A stretch of DNA of 29,230 bases from Davidsoniella eucalypti (GCA_004009845.1 RMBW01000267.1:1-29230); one strand, 5' to 3'. Shown: positions 16,888-26,443, counted from the first letter of the stretch. Notes: generated by a model from the letters alone, not told the origin. Numbers and translations: made by a program.

Positions 16888-18646
16888 ATCGCCTCGCTGG
16901 GATAATTCTGCTCCTAAGGCGTAACCAGACAAGTCGGCGGTCAGTACAGTTTCTTTCAGGGGGTCAAAAGGAGTCAGAACAGGGGGAGTAAGGAAGGCTT
17001 TCTTAACTTCGGCAAAAGAGTGAGCGCAGGCATCAGACCATACGAAAGGTGTGTCCTTCTTAGTTAACCCTACCAGAGGCGCCATTAATTCTGACAGTCG
17101 AGGCACAAAATCTCTGTAGAAATTCACGAAGCCGATAAACCCGCGTAAACCTTTCAATGTCGTAGGTGGTTTCCATTCACGAATCGCTAGGGTTTTCTCG
17201 GGGTCTGCCTTGATACCAATACCTGGGCCGACTATGAATCCGAGGAACTTAATCTCTTTAGCCAGAAAGTGACACTTGCGCAAGTCGAGTTGCAGGCCGG
17301 CGAGATCGAGTGCATGGACAATTTCGAGCACTAACTTCCTGTGCTCTTCCTCAGTACCACTGGAGTAAATGTCCACATCGTCAATGTAGGCGCTACAGCT
17401 GATGCCTAGCCATTTCCGAAGGACCGAATTGATGTAACGCTGGAAAGCGGCAGGGGCATTAGTCAAACCGAAAGGGATCACGTTCCATTCAAAGGCCCCT
17501 AGGGGAGTCCGAAATGCGGTTAACTCCTCGTAGCCAGGGGCTATACGAATGCGATGGAACGCCGCAATGACGTCTACCTTGGACACCCACTTGGCTTCCG
17601 AAATTTGCCGAAGGGTGTCGTGGATAAGGGGTAAGGGGTATGAGTCCTTTTTGGAAATAGCGTTGACTGCGCGGTAGTCCACGCAGAAACGAATTCCACC
17701 TCCAGGTTTCTTTACAAATAGCACTGGAGAGCCCACTTCAGACTTTGTGTCCTTTATCCATTTAGTAGCCAGTAGTTCCGTCAGCGTCTTCTGCATCACC
17801 AACAACTCTGCGCGAGACAACGGGTACAGCGATTGTATAGGTAACGTCTTTCCCTCCAGCAGCTCGATCTTCAAGTCCACTCCAGGCCGGTGCGGCGGGA
17901 GGTCCTTGGACGCTTTTGCCTCGAAGGCAGAGGCTACGGGTCTTAACCATTCAGGCAGTGGAGGTCTCTCCTGTTCCTTTAGGGCTAACGCTCTATTGAC
18001 GTCTTCTAGTGTAATCCGGTAGATGGCGAGGTCATCGTCGTTATCGCAGAGCTTGTGGAATTCGTCCGGTGTCAGTTCTTCGGCCGTAGGGACTTCAATT
18101 TGTCCAGAGCGAGGGTGCAAGTTGTAAGGGTCTAAGGCCCTGGTTGGTTTGGCTAAGCTTGATCTAAGCCTATGCAAAACGGTTATAAATAGGGACGTCT
18201 TCCCGCCGTTATTCCAACAGATAATAGTCCTTCTCTCCATCGGCCACAATCTAATCACCCTTTCTAAGATTGTTGGCCTCGTCCCTCCTTAGATCCTCTC
18301 ACAAGTGCACGTCGTGGTTAATGAGCCAGCGCTGACCGAGTATCAGGTCTTCGGTCTGGCCGGGGACGACGTAGGCCCATATGTCCTCGTGGTGGTCTGG
18401 CAAGTGTAGTGTAAACTGAGCGATTCGTGTGATGACGGGGGGACTGGTTTGCGATGCAGCTAGGGATACCTTACGAGGTTCGATGGGTAAAGTCTTCGTA
18501 GCGTAGGCGAGTAGGCGCGGGGGCACGACGGCGAGGCAGAGACAGCCACTGTCGACGAGAGCCTTCGTAGAAAAAGTATTCATAGATAAATCTAGATACG
18601 TTCCCTTAGCTCCCATCTCTAATCTAACTATCTGTTCGCCTTCCAT
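16888..18646 (-). pseudogene. Gypsy-2 pol, N-terminal part, split by a solo LTR
   Basis: Protease, RT and the start of RNase H of a Gypsy polyprotein. ATG at 18646 (MEGEQIVRLEMG) leads into the protease (ALVDSGC and LILGQRWL). The solo LTR at 18123-18301 breaks it after LINHDVHL. RT then continues intact from HPRSGQIEV to 16888: CVDYRAVNAI, VSKVDVIAAFHRI, FGLTNAPAAFQR, YIDDVDIYSSG, and ADLSGYALGAELSQRGD at the start of RNase H. The stop at 16885 comes from the C LTR. Antisense LTR sequence also gives an in-frame ATG upstream of the RT part, starting at 18258, which makes a chimeric frame. Confidence 0.9.
18118..18306 (+). repeat. Solo LTR of family C with 5-bp duplication CAAGT
   Basis: The LTR is 18123-18301 (179 bp), flanked by CAAGT at 18118-18122 and 18302-18306. 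Gypsy-1 pol shows the unoccupied site (GGGTGCAAGTGCACG). No primer site or polypurine tract adjoins it, so it is a true solo LTR left by LTR-LTR recombination. It differs slightly from the other two C LTRs. Confidence 0.96.
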
Positions 18647-18683
18647 CGTATCCTCCTTACCAGGGCGCGACTTGTCCTGGTCA

Positions 18684-18696
18684 CCTAAAAATCCAT
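18684..18696 (-). promoter_or_regulatory. Gag-pol junction, candidate -1 frameshift site
   Basis: On the minus strand gag ends ATG GAT TTT TAG G. Pol is open in the -1 frame across this point (TTT TTA GGT GAC) and runs on to the protease. The T5 run in front of the TAG would let a TTT-decoding tRNA slip back one base. Reinitiation at ATG 18646, 39 bases beyond the stop, is the alternative. Confidence 0.5.
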
Positions 18697-20616
18697 CAGA
18701 TCATCCTCATCAGTGGCCGGGCGGTGCGTGTTGGTAGAGGCCACCACGGCGGTGCTTTCAGACGAGGGTAACAAGCGATCCATAATCAGATGATCCGTCT
18801 TCGCGAGTTCTTCGCGTACTGCTGGTCGGACCTCATCGCGTATGGCCGACTTAACGGCGCCGTTGATAGCGTTGATTAGCACCTTGTTGGTCTTAGGTCC
18901 TTGTAGAGTTTGACGCGAAGGACATTGGTCGGCGATATGTCCGGGCTGCGAGCAGGTGAAACAAATTCTTTCTCGTAGCATGCGACTGCGTTCAGTAGGG
19001 TTGAGACGTGGCTTGTCATTACGGGGTTGCTGCGTTTGACGAGGAGCATTGCTTCGTGAGGGGGGCTCGGCACGTGTTCTCCAGTTGTCGTTGTCCCGGT
19101 AGTGGTTGGGACGTGTCGTCTTCTTCGTGTACGGACCGTAGTAATCATGATGGCGACTGAAATGGTCGAGCAGGCTCTCAGTGACTTCCCTGTAAGTAGG
19201 CAGGCTCCAGAGGATGGTGGTTTTAACCACTAGCTCTTCTCGTGTGGCGCGACGTAGAAGGTCGATGAGCATGTCGTCGTCTTGCATACCTGCGGCCAGA
19301 GCTAACCCTTCGAAGCGGTTGAAGAAGTCGAGGAATGATTCGTGGGACTCCTGGCGGGCACCAAAGAAAGCAGTGCGGGCTTGCGACTTACGGGCACGGC
19401 TGCGGAACATGAGGTCGAGTTTGTCTAGCAGCTTGTCGTATGAGCCTGGCTGGTCGCTAATGGAGACGAAGAACTCGTTGAGTTTGGCGCGTGTGTCGGT
19501 GCCCAGTCGGCTGAACAGGTAAGCAGTTCGGGCCAGCTCGTCGCCTATGGCTCGACCGTCGATTCGCATCTTGAAAATTGCTAAGGTGCGCCAGTTTTCG
19601 TATTCCGCGTGGGTGCCTCCAAATTCGATTAAGTGAGGCTGAGATGGGCGGACGCGGCTACGGGATCTCGAACGTCTTCTAGTAGTGACGGCAGTAGTTG
19701 GGACAGGAGGCATGGCGGGAGCGGTAGGTTCAGTGTGGTTGCCTATGACTAATTGGGACAGAAGCGAAACAGTGTCCTTTAGTTCCCTAAGTTCGTTGAG
19801 CAGCGCATTGTCGGCAGGCTGGGGAGCGCGTGAATGGGCAGGGCCAGGAGAACGCGTCGGCTGGCGGCCGCGTGATGGGGGGCGCGACGCGTGGCGGACA
19901 GACATTCCCATGCTTTCGGCCAGACGGGCCAAGTCAGAGTCGGGGGAAGGGTGCTGGCTGACGGAAGGGCGACGACGAGAATGGGTATCTACACCGGGGG
20001 CAAAGTGGGATAGGCTTCGAACAGAGGCAGCACGACTAATGGCACGGGTGTGAGTGGTCTCGTATGAGATTAGTTCCTCAGCTTCATATGCAGCAGCTCT
20101 TGGAGCGCCTAGAGGAGCGCGGGAAGAGTGTACGGGGTTACCATCTTTATCACGCGGGGGAGAGCGTGGGATGCCGATGAAACAGGAGGAAAGGAGGCGT
20201 GAGGATACGTGAGCACGGGCATGCGCCTCGCGGATTACGCGGTTACCACAGGTGACATGGCTAACAAAGTCATCGGTGAAGGTGAGGTGACCCAAGTTAT
20301 CGTGAAAGTGTTCCTTATGGGCGAGGACGTCGCGTGTCAGAGGGCAAAAGCCAAGGAGGGAGGCCAGACGGGCGCGCTCCTTGCGCTTGAATAGTACGAG
20401 GTAACACCAGCCGGGCTTGCGCCAGGCGCGCTTCGTGGGTAGGTCGAAAGCGGACAAGATGTAGCCTTCAGTTGATTCCTGGTTGGGTTTCAGGAAGGGA
20501 ACACGCGTCAGGGCAAAGTTAAGCCAGGTCATAGTAACCCGGTAGCACCAGGTGTCGTAGATGCAGTGAGTCAGAGTGGCGAGGAGGCCCCAGAACAGGA
20601 ATAGCAAGTCGGACAT
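18685..20616 (-). CDS. Gypsy-2 gag (643 aa), intact
   Basis: Structural polyprotein packaging the element RNA. ATG at 20616 is the first after the leader repeats; the frame is open further up only because the repeats contain no stop. Residues 1-15 are hydrophobic (MSDLLFLFWGLLATL), followed by an extension to about residue 190 with several Cys/His. An Arg/Ser/Pro-rich linker, a Leu-rich helix (ALLNELRELKDTVSLLSQL) and a capsid-like region with LDLMFRSRARKSQARTAFF follow. The CCHC knuckle CFTCSQPGHIADQC is at about 552-565. The tail is acidic (ATDEDDLMDF). It is the only uninterrupted gag in the window and serves as a reference for the others. It is long for a Gypsy gag because of the N-terminal extension. 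Confidence 0.92.
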   Translation of the reverse strand: MSDLLFLFWGLLATLTHCIYDTWCYRVTMTWLNFALTRVPFLKPNQESTEGYILSAFDLPTKRAWRKPGWCYLVLFKRKERARLASLLGFCPLTRDVLAHKEHFHDNLGHLTFTDDFVSHVTCGNRVIREAHARAHVSSRLLSSCFIGIPRSPPRDKDGNPVHSSRAPLGAPRAAAYEAEELISYETTHTRAISRAASVRSLSHFAPGVDTHSRRRPSVSQHPSPDSDLARLAESMGMSVRHASRPPSRGRQPTRSPGPAHSRAPQPADNALLNELRELKDTVSLLSQLVIGNHTEPTAPAMPPVPTTAVTTRRRSRSRSRVRPSQPHLIEFGGTHAEYENWRTLAIFKMRIDGRAIGDELARTAYLFSRLGTDTRAKLNEFFVSISDQPGSYDKLLDKLDLMFRSRARKSQARTAFFGARQESHESFLDFFNRFEGLALAAGMQDDDMLIDLLRRATREELVVKTTILWSLPTYREVTESLLDHFSRHHDYYGPYTKKTTRPNHYRDNDNWRTRAEPPSRSNAPRQTQQPRNDKPRLNPTERSRMLRERICFTCSQPGHIADQCPSRQTLQGPKTNKVLINAINGAVKSAIRDEVRPAVREELAKTDHLIMDRLLPSSESTAVVASTNTHRPATDEDDLMDF

Positions 20617-20675
20617 AGTGACTTGGACGGTACGCGAGAAGTGGACGAGCGGACAGATGGGGCAGGTGCAACTAG

Positions 20676-20845
20676 GGCAAGCAGACGGCTTGGACAAAAG
20701 GGAGAAAGCAAGCGGTCGGCTTGGACAGAAGGGAAAGCAAGCGGACGGCTTGGACAGTGGAGAGGGCAAGCGGACGGCTTGGACAGAAAAGAAGGCAAGC
20801 GGTCGGCTTGGACAGGAAAGAGGGCAAGCAGACGGCTTGGACAAC
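20676..20845 (-). repeat. Leader tandem repeat of Gypsy-2, 6 hairpin units
   Basis: Six CAAGC-N5-GCTTG units, the shortest array of the four. The arms are invariant. Confidence 0.92.
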
Positions 20846-20859
20846 AAAACTTAAGAGTT

Positions 20860-20872
20860 ATCGGTCTCAAAA
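20860..20872 (-). other. Primer-binding site of self-priming type (Gypsy-2)
   Basis: Plus-strand ATCGGTCTCAA at 20860-20870, two bases from the LTR. Its exact complement is at 20926-20936 within the LTR. Confidence 0.8.
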
Positions 20873-21051
20873 TGAGACGATATACGAGGATTTGCAAGGA
20901 AAAATGGTCGTAAAAGTGGATTGAATTGAGACCGATGAGGGAGAAAGAGAAACTAAGACTAAACTACGAGGGAATCGGTCCCTATTTATGTCAAAGTCAA
21001 GTAGGGCCAAGGCAAGACTTGGCCAATACTGATGGGCCTTAGACCCTTACA
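20873..21051 (-). repeat. 5' LTR of Gypsy-2 (family A, 179 bp)
   Basis: TGAGACG...CTTACA on the plus strand, same length as the other family A LTRs, with a few substitutions. It is inserted into Gypsy-3 pol, whose sequence resumes with ACCTG. Confidence 0.95.
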
Positions 21052-22806
21052 ACCTGCGTGGCGACCTCGTCTGAGGCTGCGTCCAGGTCTGGAACGTTGG
21101 ACCAGACTGCGTTGATTACGACCAGGTTGTCTCCTGAGTCGGCAGGGGCGAGGAGTTGGTGTACTCTACTTAGCAGCCTGTCGTCGTTGGCATCCTTGGG
21201 CATGTCTTGGTCTCTGCGGGAAAGGGCATCGGGCACAACTTGGTCTGTGCCCGGGCGGTGCTTTAGTTCAAAGCTAAAATCCGATAACTCGTAGCCCCAG
21301 CGGCGTTGGCGCTCTGCTAGGGTTCTTTTGGTCCTAAAGAACTCGAGGTTACGGTGGTCCGTGAATACAGTGAAATGGACTCCTAGGAGAAAGTGTCTCC
21401 ATTGGCGGATCGCCCAATAAATCGCCAACATTTCCTTGTCGTGGATAGGATAGTTGGACTCAGCAGGGGTGAGTTTCCTAGACAGGAAGGCGATTGGGTG
21501 AAGGAGGCCGTCAGTGCCGCGCTGAGTGAGTTCAGCGCCGAGGGCATAGCCAGAGGAGTCCGCTGAGAGAATAGTTTCTCTATCAGGTTCGAAGGGGACC
21601 AAGAGGGGGGGAGCGACGAAGGCTTCCTTGATCTTGCGGAATGAGTCGTCGCAAGCGTCAGTCCAAATGAAGGGTGTATCCTTTTTGGTTAAGTTGGTTA
21701 GGGGAGCCAGGGTTTCGGAGATGCGAGGGACAAAGTCCCTGTAAAAGTTGACAAAGCCTGTGAAGCGGCGTAACTCTGTCAGAGTGTAGGGACGTTCCCA
21801 GTTGCGAATGGCTTCGGACTTGTCCGGGTCTGCACGGATGCTGTAAGGGTCTAAGGCCCTGGTTGGTTCGGCTAAGCTTGATCTAAGCCTAAGCAAAACG
21901 GTTATAAATAGGGACGTCTTCCCGCCGTTATTCCAACAGATAATAGTCCTTCTCTCCATCGGCCACAATCTAATCACCCTTTCTAAGATTGTTGGCCTCG
22001 TCCCTCCTTAGATCCTCTCAGATGCCTAGGCCTGGGCCCACCAGGAATCCGAGGAACTTAATTTCCTTGGCTGCGAATTGGCATTTCCTGATGTCGAGCT
22101 GGAGGTCTGCTTTGTCCAGGGCGGATATAATTTCCAGGACTAGTTTGCGGTGGTCTTCAAGGGACCCGCTGGAATAGATGCAGACGTCGTCGATATAGGC
22201 GTCACAGTTGATACCATGCCATTTGTCTAGCACTACGTTGATGCGGCGTTGGAAGGCAGCTGGGGCGTTGGTAAGCCCGAAGGGGACGACGTTCCACTGG
22301 AAGGCACCCAGTGGGGTGCGAAAGGCTGTTAAGTGTTCAGAGCCTGGAGCAATTCGGATGCGGTGGAAGGCCGAGATAACATCTACCTTGGAAACCCATT
22401 CAGAACCTGTGATGCGACGCAGAGTTTCTCCCATGAGAGGCAGGGGGTACTTGTCCTTGATTGATGCGTTGTTAACTCCACGGTAGTCCACGCAGAAGCG
22501 TACTCCGCCTCCTGGTTTATTGACGAAGAGGACGGAGGAACCGTGTTCCGAGTCAGAGGGGCTGATGAACTGGGTGCCTTTGAGGCCTTCCAGGGTCTTT
22601 TGGAGGACGAGGAGTTCCGGGCGTGTGAGGGGGTAAAGCGACTGGGTAGGGATTTTGGCGCCTGGTTTGAGCCTGATTTCCAAGTCTACTCCAGGCCTGT
22701 GCGGGGGTAGTGTCTCGGCTAGTTTAGGGTCGAAAGCCGAGGCTACTGGCTCTAACCAGTCGGGTAAATGCGGACGTGATTTGTCCTTATGGGCGAGAGC
22801 GATCTG
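21052..22806 (-). mobile_element. Gypsy-3, pol fragment of a divergent Gypsy element
   Basis: A minus-strand remnant bounded by the Gypsy-2 5' LTR on the left and the Gypsy-4 3' LTR on the right, with a solo C LTR inside. Its pol is recognisably different from that of Gypsy-1, -2 and -4. Since three elements lie in it, it is the oldest layer here. Confidence 0.88.
21052..22806 (-). pseudogene. Gypsy-3 pol fragment: RT and RNase H, split by a solo LTR
   Basis: Minus-strand frame open from 22806 (HLPDWLEPVASAF, LPPHRPGVDLEIRL) through RT: VDYRGVNNASIKDKYPLPL, VSKVDVISAFHRI, FGLTNAPAAFQRR, YIDDVCIYSSG. The solo LTR at 21842-22020 interrupts at the GPGLGI connection. RNase H follows: SADSSGYALGAEL, HDKEMLAIYW, FTDHRNLEFF, PGTDQVVPDALSRRD. 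The frame ends where Gypsy-2 is inserted at 21052. Protease lies to the right and integrase to the left, both absent. Apart from the insertions I see no frameshift, so the coding sequence was intact when it was hit. It may be the same divergent group as the Gypsy-X gag. Confidence 0.9.
21837..22025 (+). repeat. Solo LTR of family C with 5-bp duplication GATGC
   Basis: The LTR is 21842-22020 (179 bp), flanked by GATGC at 21837-21841 and 22021-22025. Pol codons resume on both sides. It is nearly identical to the LTR at 16709. Confidence 0.96.
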
Positions 22807-22987
22807 TGAGACGATATACGAGGAGTTGCGATGAAAACTGGTCGTAAAAGAATAGTTCGATTGAGACCGATGAAGGAGAAAGAGAAACTAAGACTAATAA
22901 TCGGCGGGAATAGGTCCCTACTTATAGCCGATTCTAGTACTGACAAGGAATGCCTTGGCTAACCTTACTAGGCCTTAGTCTCTTACA
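22807..22987 (-). repeat. 3' LTR of Gypsy-4 (family B, 181 bp)
   Basis: TGAGACGATATACGAGG...CTTACA on the plus strand. The ends match family A but the middle differs (TATAAGTAGGGACC promoter region, CCCGCCG as in family C). It keeps ATCGGTCTCAA on the sense strand, so a family A type self-primer is predicted. Confidence 0.93.
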
Positions 22988-23203
22988 ATAGTCTCCCCCC
23001 CCATCGGCAGAAAAATTACACTAATTTTACGTCTAAACATACAAAAAACACCCCTGTAGCATGGTGTATACAAACTTAAAACCGTATAGTACCTTGGTAC
23101 TCGATATCCAGAAACAGAAATAACTCCAAAATAGGTCAGCAATCTTATCCTGCAGACGCTCGGGTGTGCAGGTGACCAAGGTGGTGCAGCCAATATTGCT
23201 GCC
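22988..23203 (-). other. Polypurine tract and 3' UTR of Gypsy-4
   Basis: The minus strand reads GGGGGGGGAGACTAT just before the LTR. The rest is AT-rich non-coding sequence up to the pol stop. Confidence 0.85.
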
Positions 23204-26200
23204 TTAGCCTACCATCAGTGGACTGCGTGTGTCCATACTCGTACCATGGTCCTTCTCGGGGCCATCCTCTGGTAGCAACCAGGCAGTGTAAAGGGATTGG
23301 AGGGTCACGTTCCAATTCTTTTTCGTCTTCTCCGTGAAGACCAACCATGCTGCAGTGTCCTTCACGTGTTCCAATGGTTCCCAGGTAGCATCTTGGTAAC
23401 CTTTCCATTTGACCAAGGCTTGCGTGTGTCCATGGCGGGTACGTTGCTTGACGATTGCTTCCACTCTGTACTCGCCTGTTTCCACAGAGTCGTCTTCCAG
23501 TGCTTCCCTAGCCGTGATAGCCGCGGGCTCATCATCAGGTACTTCCTGCGAGGGTAAGGGGTTGTTGGGAGCTCGGCGGATTAGGCTTACGTGGAAAACA
23601 GGGTGGATGCCTGTGGGCACGTTCAATCGTACGTTATGGGTGCCTGTAACCTCCAGGACTGTGTACAGTCTGGCCAACCAGTCTAACTTCTTGGACGGTC
23701 TCTCCGTGGTCAAGTTCTTCGTGTTGAGGTAGACCTTGTCTCCCACTCTGAAGCTCTCAGATGGTTGACGGAGACGGTTGGCGCTAGTTTCCTGGTGCTC
23801 TTGGGTGGCGGCCATAGCTACGATCGCGAACTGTGTTGCGTTGCTTAGTTTGGTCAACCATTCCTGGGCACCACAGACAGGAGACTTGTCGGAGGCAGGG
23901 GGACCTTGTACAGATGGTTCAATAATGTCGACGTTAAACCCGTGGGTCATGAAGAACGGTGAGAGACCCGTAGTGGAAGAGATCCTGTTGTTTAGGGCGA
24001 GTTGTGCTTGGGGCAGCAAGGAGGCCCAGTCGTCCTGAGCGAAGGAACAGAAATTGCGAAGGTACGTTTCAATCTCCTGATTACTGCGTTCTTGGCTGCC
24101 ATCCGTTTGAGGATGGAACGCTGTGGACAGGCGACGCTGGATCCCAAAGCGACGGCATACTTCGCCCCAAAATAACTGCGCAAATTGAGGCCCTCTATCG
24201 GAAACGATAGCAAGGGGGAAACCGTGGTGAGAAAAGACGTGGATCAGCAGGGCTTCAGCGGTGGCTTGTGCGGTGATAGCCTTCATGGGAATCAGAATCT
24301 GTGATTTAGACAGACGATCAGTGACCCCTAGAATGGAGGTGCAACCAGCAGAAGGGGGTAACGGGCCGATAAAGTCCATAGCTAATTCAGACCAAGGTCT
24401 GGACGGTACTGGTAGGGGTTTCAGCAGGCCGCGCTTCTGCTCTCGCCAAATCTTGCTTTTTCCGCAAGACGAGCAATTCGATACGAACTGACGGACATCG
24501 TTGGTCAGACCAGGCCAGGCATATTCGCGCGACACTAGGTCACGGGTGATTGCTCTGCCGGGGTGGCCTGCGAGGGTGGAATCGTGGATCTGCTGGATAA
24601 TTTTGGTCCTCAAAGGCTCGTGGTGAGGGACCCAAAGTCTATCGCGCCAGCGTAGTCTCCCTTCCGAGTCTAGTTTGCACTCGCTCATTTGCCATTGCAA
24701 ACCCCAGTCGGCTGGGAATGAGCGAGCTCCCTCTCGTACTAATTTCCGAGCTATCCACCAACGGTTGCATTGGGCTAGAGCTTGGTTCCATAGGCTAGTC
24801 ATCTCGGGGTCCGCGAAGGGGGAGGTCACAGCTTCCTTGATCGCCTTGTCGTCAGTCGGCGCGTCCTTGTCAGGCTCCTGAGCCCAAACTGCGCCGATTA
24901 CCACCAGGTCGTTGCTTGACTCACTCTTCTCAAGGAGTTGGTGGAAGCGACTAGCCAGCCTGTCGTCATTTTCGTTGGCTGGCATGTCCTGGTCCCTTCT
25001 AGACAGGGCGTCTGGCACAACTTGCTCAGTACCTGGGCGGTGGCGTAGGCAGAAACTAAAGTCCGAAAGCTCATATCCCCAGCGGCGCTGTCTCTCAGCC
25101 AACGTTCTCTTGGTCTGAAAGTATTCCAAGTTCCGGTGATCAGTCCACACCACAAAGTCGACCCCTAGGAGGAAATGGCGCCATTCGCGAATGGACCAGT
25201 AGATGGCCAACATCTCCTTGTCGTGAATGGGGTAGTTGGCTTCGGGGGGTGTGAGTTTGCGAGAAAGGAAGGCAATGGGATGCATGAGACCATCATCTCC
25301 TCGTTGAGACAATTCTGCTCCCAGGGCGTAACCGGATGAGTCCGCGGTCAATACCGTTTCTCTCAGCGGGTCAAAGGGGGTCAAAACAGGGGGAGTGAGG
25401 AAGGCTCTCTTAACCTCGGCGAAAGCGTGCGCACATGCGTCGGACCAGACAAAGGGGGTATCCTTCTTGGTTAACCCTACCATCGGTGCTATCATTTCGG
25501 ACAGTCGAGGTACAAAGTCTCGATAGAAGTTGACAAAGCCGATGAAACCACGTAGACCTTTCAAAGTTGTGGGAGAATTCCAGTTGCGAATCGCAAGGGT
25601 TTTCTCAGGGTCTGCCTTGATGCCAATACCTGGGCCAACGATGAAGCCGAGGAACTTGATTTCCTTGGCTAGGAACTGGCACTTGCGGAGGTCGAGTTGC
25701 AGGCCGGCGAGATCGAGTGCGTGGACAATTTCGAGCACTAATTTCCTGTGCTCTTCCTCAGTACCACTGGAGTAAATGTCCACATCGTCAATGTAGGCGC
25801 TGCAGCTGATGCCTAGCCATTTCCGAAGGACCGAATTGATGTAACGCTGGAACGCAGCAGGGGCATTAGTCAAACCGAAAGGGATAACGTTCCATTCAAA
25901 GGCCCCTAGGGGAGTCCGAAATGCGGTTAACTCCTCGTAGCCAGGGGCGATACGAATACGATGGAAGGCAGCAATGACATCGACCTTGGACACCCACTTG
26001 GCTTCCGAAATTTGCCGAAGGGTGTCGTGGATAAGGGGTAAGGGGTATGAGTCCTTTTTGGAAATAGCGTTAACTGCGCGGTAGTCTACGCAGAAACGAA
26101 TTCCACCTCCAGGTTTCTTTACAAATAGCACTGGGGAGCCCACTTCAGACTTTGTGTCTTTTATCCATCTTGTAGACAACAGTTCGGTCAATGTCTTCTG

Positions 26201-26234
26201 CATCACCAATAGTTCTGCGCGAGACAGCGGATAC
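23204..26234 (-). CDS. Gypsy-4 pol: RT, RNase H, integrase and chromodomain, 5' truncated
   Basis: The frame is 1022 codons if counted from an ATG at 26272; the first ~13 codons are antisense Gypsy-5 LTR, and true pol starts at YPLSRAELLV. On that numbering: RT with Asp98 (VSKVDVIAAFHRI) and YIDD 160-163; RNase H with Asp310, Glu353, Asp378 and Asp421; integrase zinc finger His563, His570, Cys600, Cys603; catalytic triad Asp633, Asp692, Glu728, with 35 residues between the last two; C-terminal chromodomain about 934-985 with cage-type aromatics Tyr935, Trp956, Trp964. The usual GPY/F motif region reads LARLYTVLEV and lacks Gly-Pro. No frameshift or stop is present, so the enzyme looks functional apart from the missing protease and N-terminus. 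The chromodomain probably steers integration to heterochromatin. Confidence 0.95.
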
Positions 26235-26413
26235 TGTAAGGGTCTAAGGCCCATCAGTATTGGCCAAGTCATGCCTTGGCCCTACTCGACTCTGACATAA
26301 ATAGGGACCGATTCCCTCGTAGTTTAGTCTTAGTTTCTCTTTCTCCCTCATCGGTCTCAATTCAATTCATCTTTACGACCATTTTTCCTCGCAAATCCTC
26401 GTATATCGTCTCA
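26235..26413 (+). repeat. 5' LTR of Gypsy-5 (family A, 179 bp)
   Basis: TGTAAGGG...GTCTCA with an ATAAATA box. ATCGGTCTCAA is at 26350-26360. Confidence 0.95.
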
Positions 26414-26426
26414 TTTTGAGACCGAT
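26414..26426 (+). other. Primer-binding site of self-priming type (Gypsy-5)
   Basis: TT plus TTGAGACCGAT (26416-26426), exact complement of 26350-26360. Confidence 0.8.
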
Positions 26427-26443
26427 AACTCTTAAGTTTTTGT

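Larger units (their letters stand above)
16888..21051 (-). mobile_element. Gypsy-2, 5' part (LTR, leader, gag, protease, RT)
   Basis: A minus-strand element inserted into Gypsy-3 pol (flanking bases ACCTG at 21052-21056). It is truncated at 16888 by the family C element and carries a solo C LTR at 18123-18301. Its RNase H remainder, integrase and 3' LTR are not in the window. Its gag subtype (MSDLLF start) matches Gypsy-5. Confidence 0.9.
22807..26234 (-). mobile_element. Gypsy-4, 3' part (family B LTR, most of pol)
   Basis: A minus-strand element inserted into Gypsy-3 (ATCTG before its LTR). It has a 3' LTR, polypurine tract, 3' UTR and about 3 kb of pol, and is cut at 26234/26235 by Gypsy-5. 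Its 5' portion lies beyond the window. Confidence 0.92.

Noticed and set aside
23145..23408. Short antisense or overlapping frames along the pol genes
   Set aside because: They are shadows of pol codons in other frames, with no start context or conserved motif.
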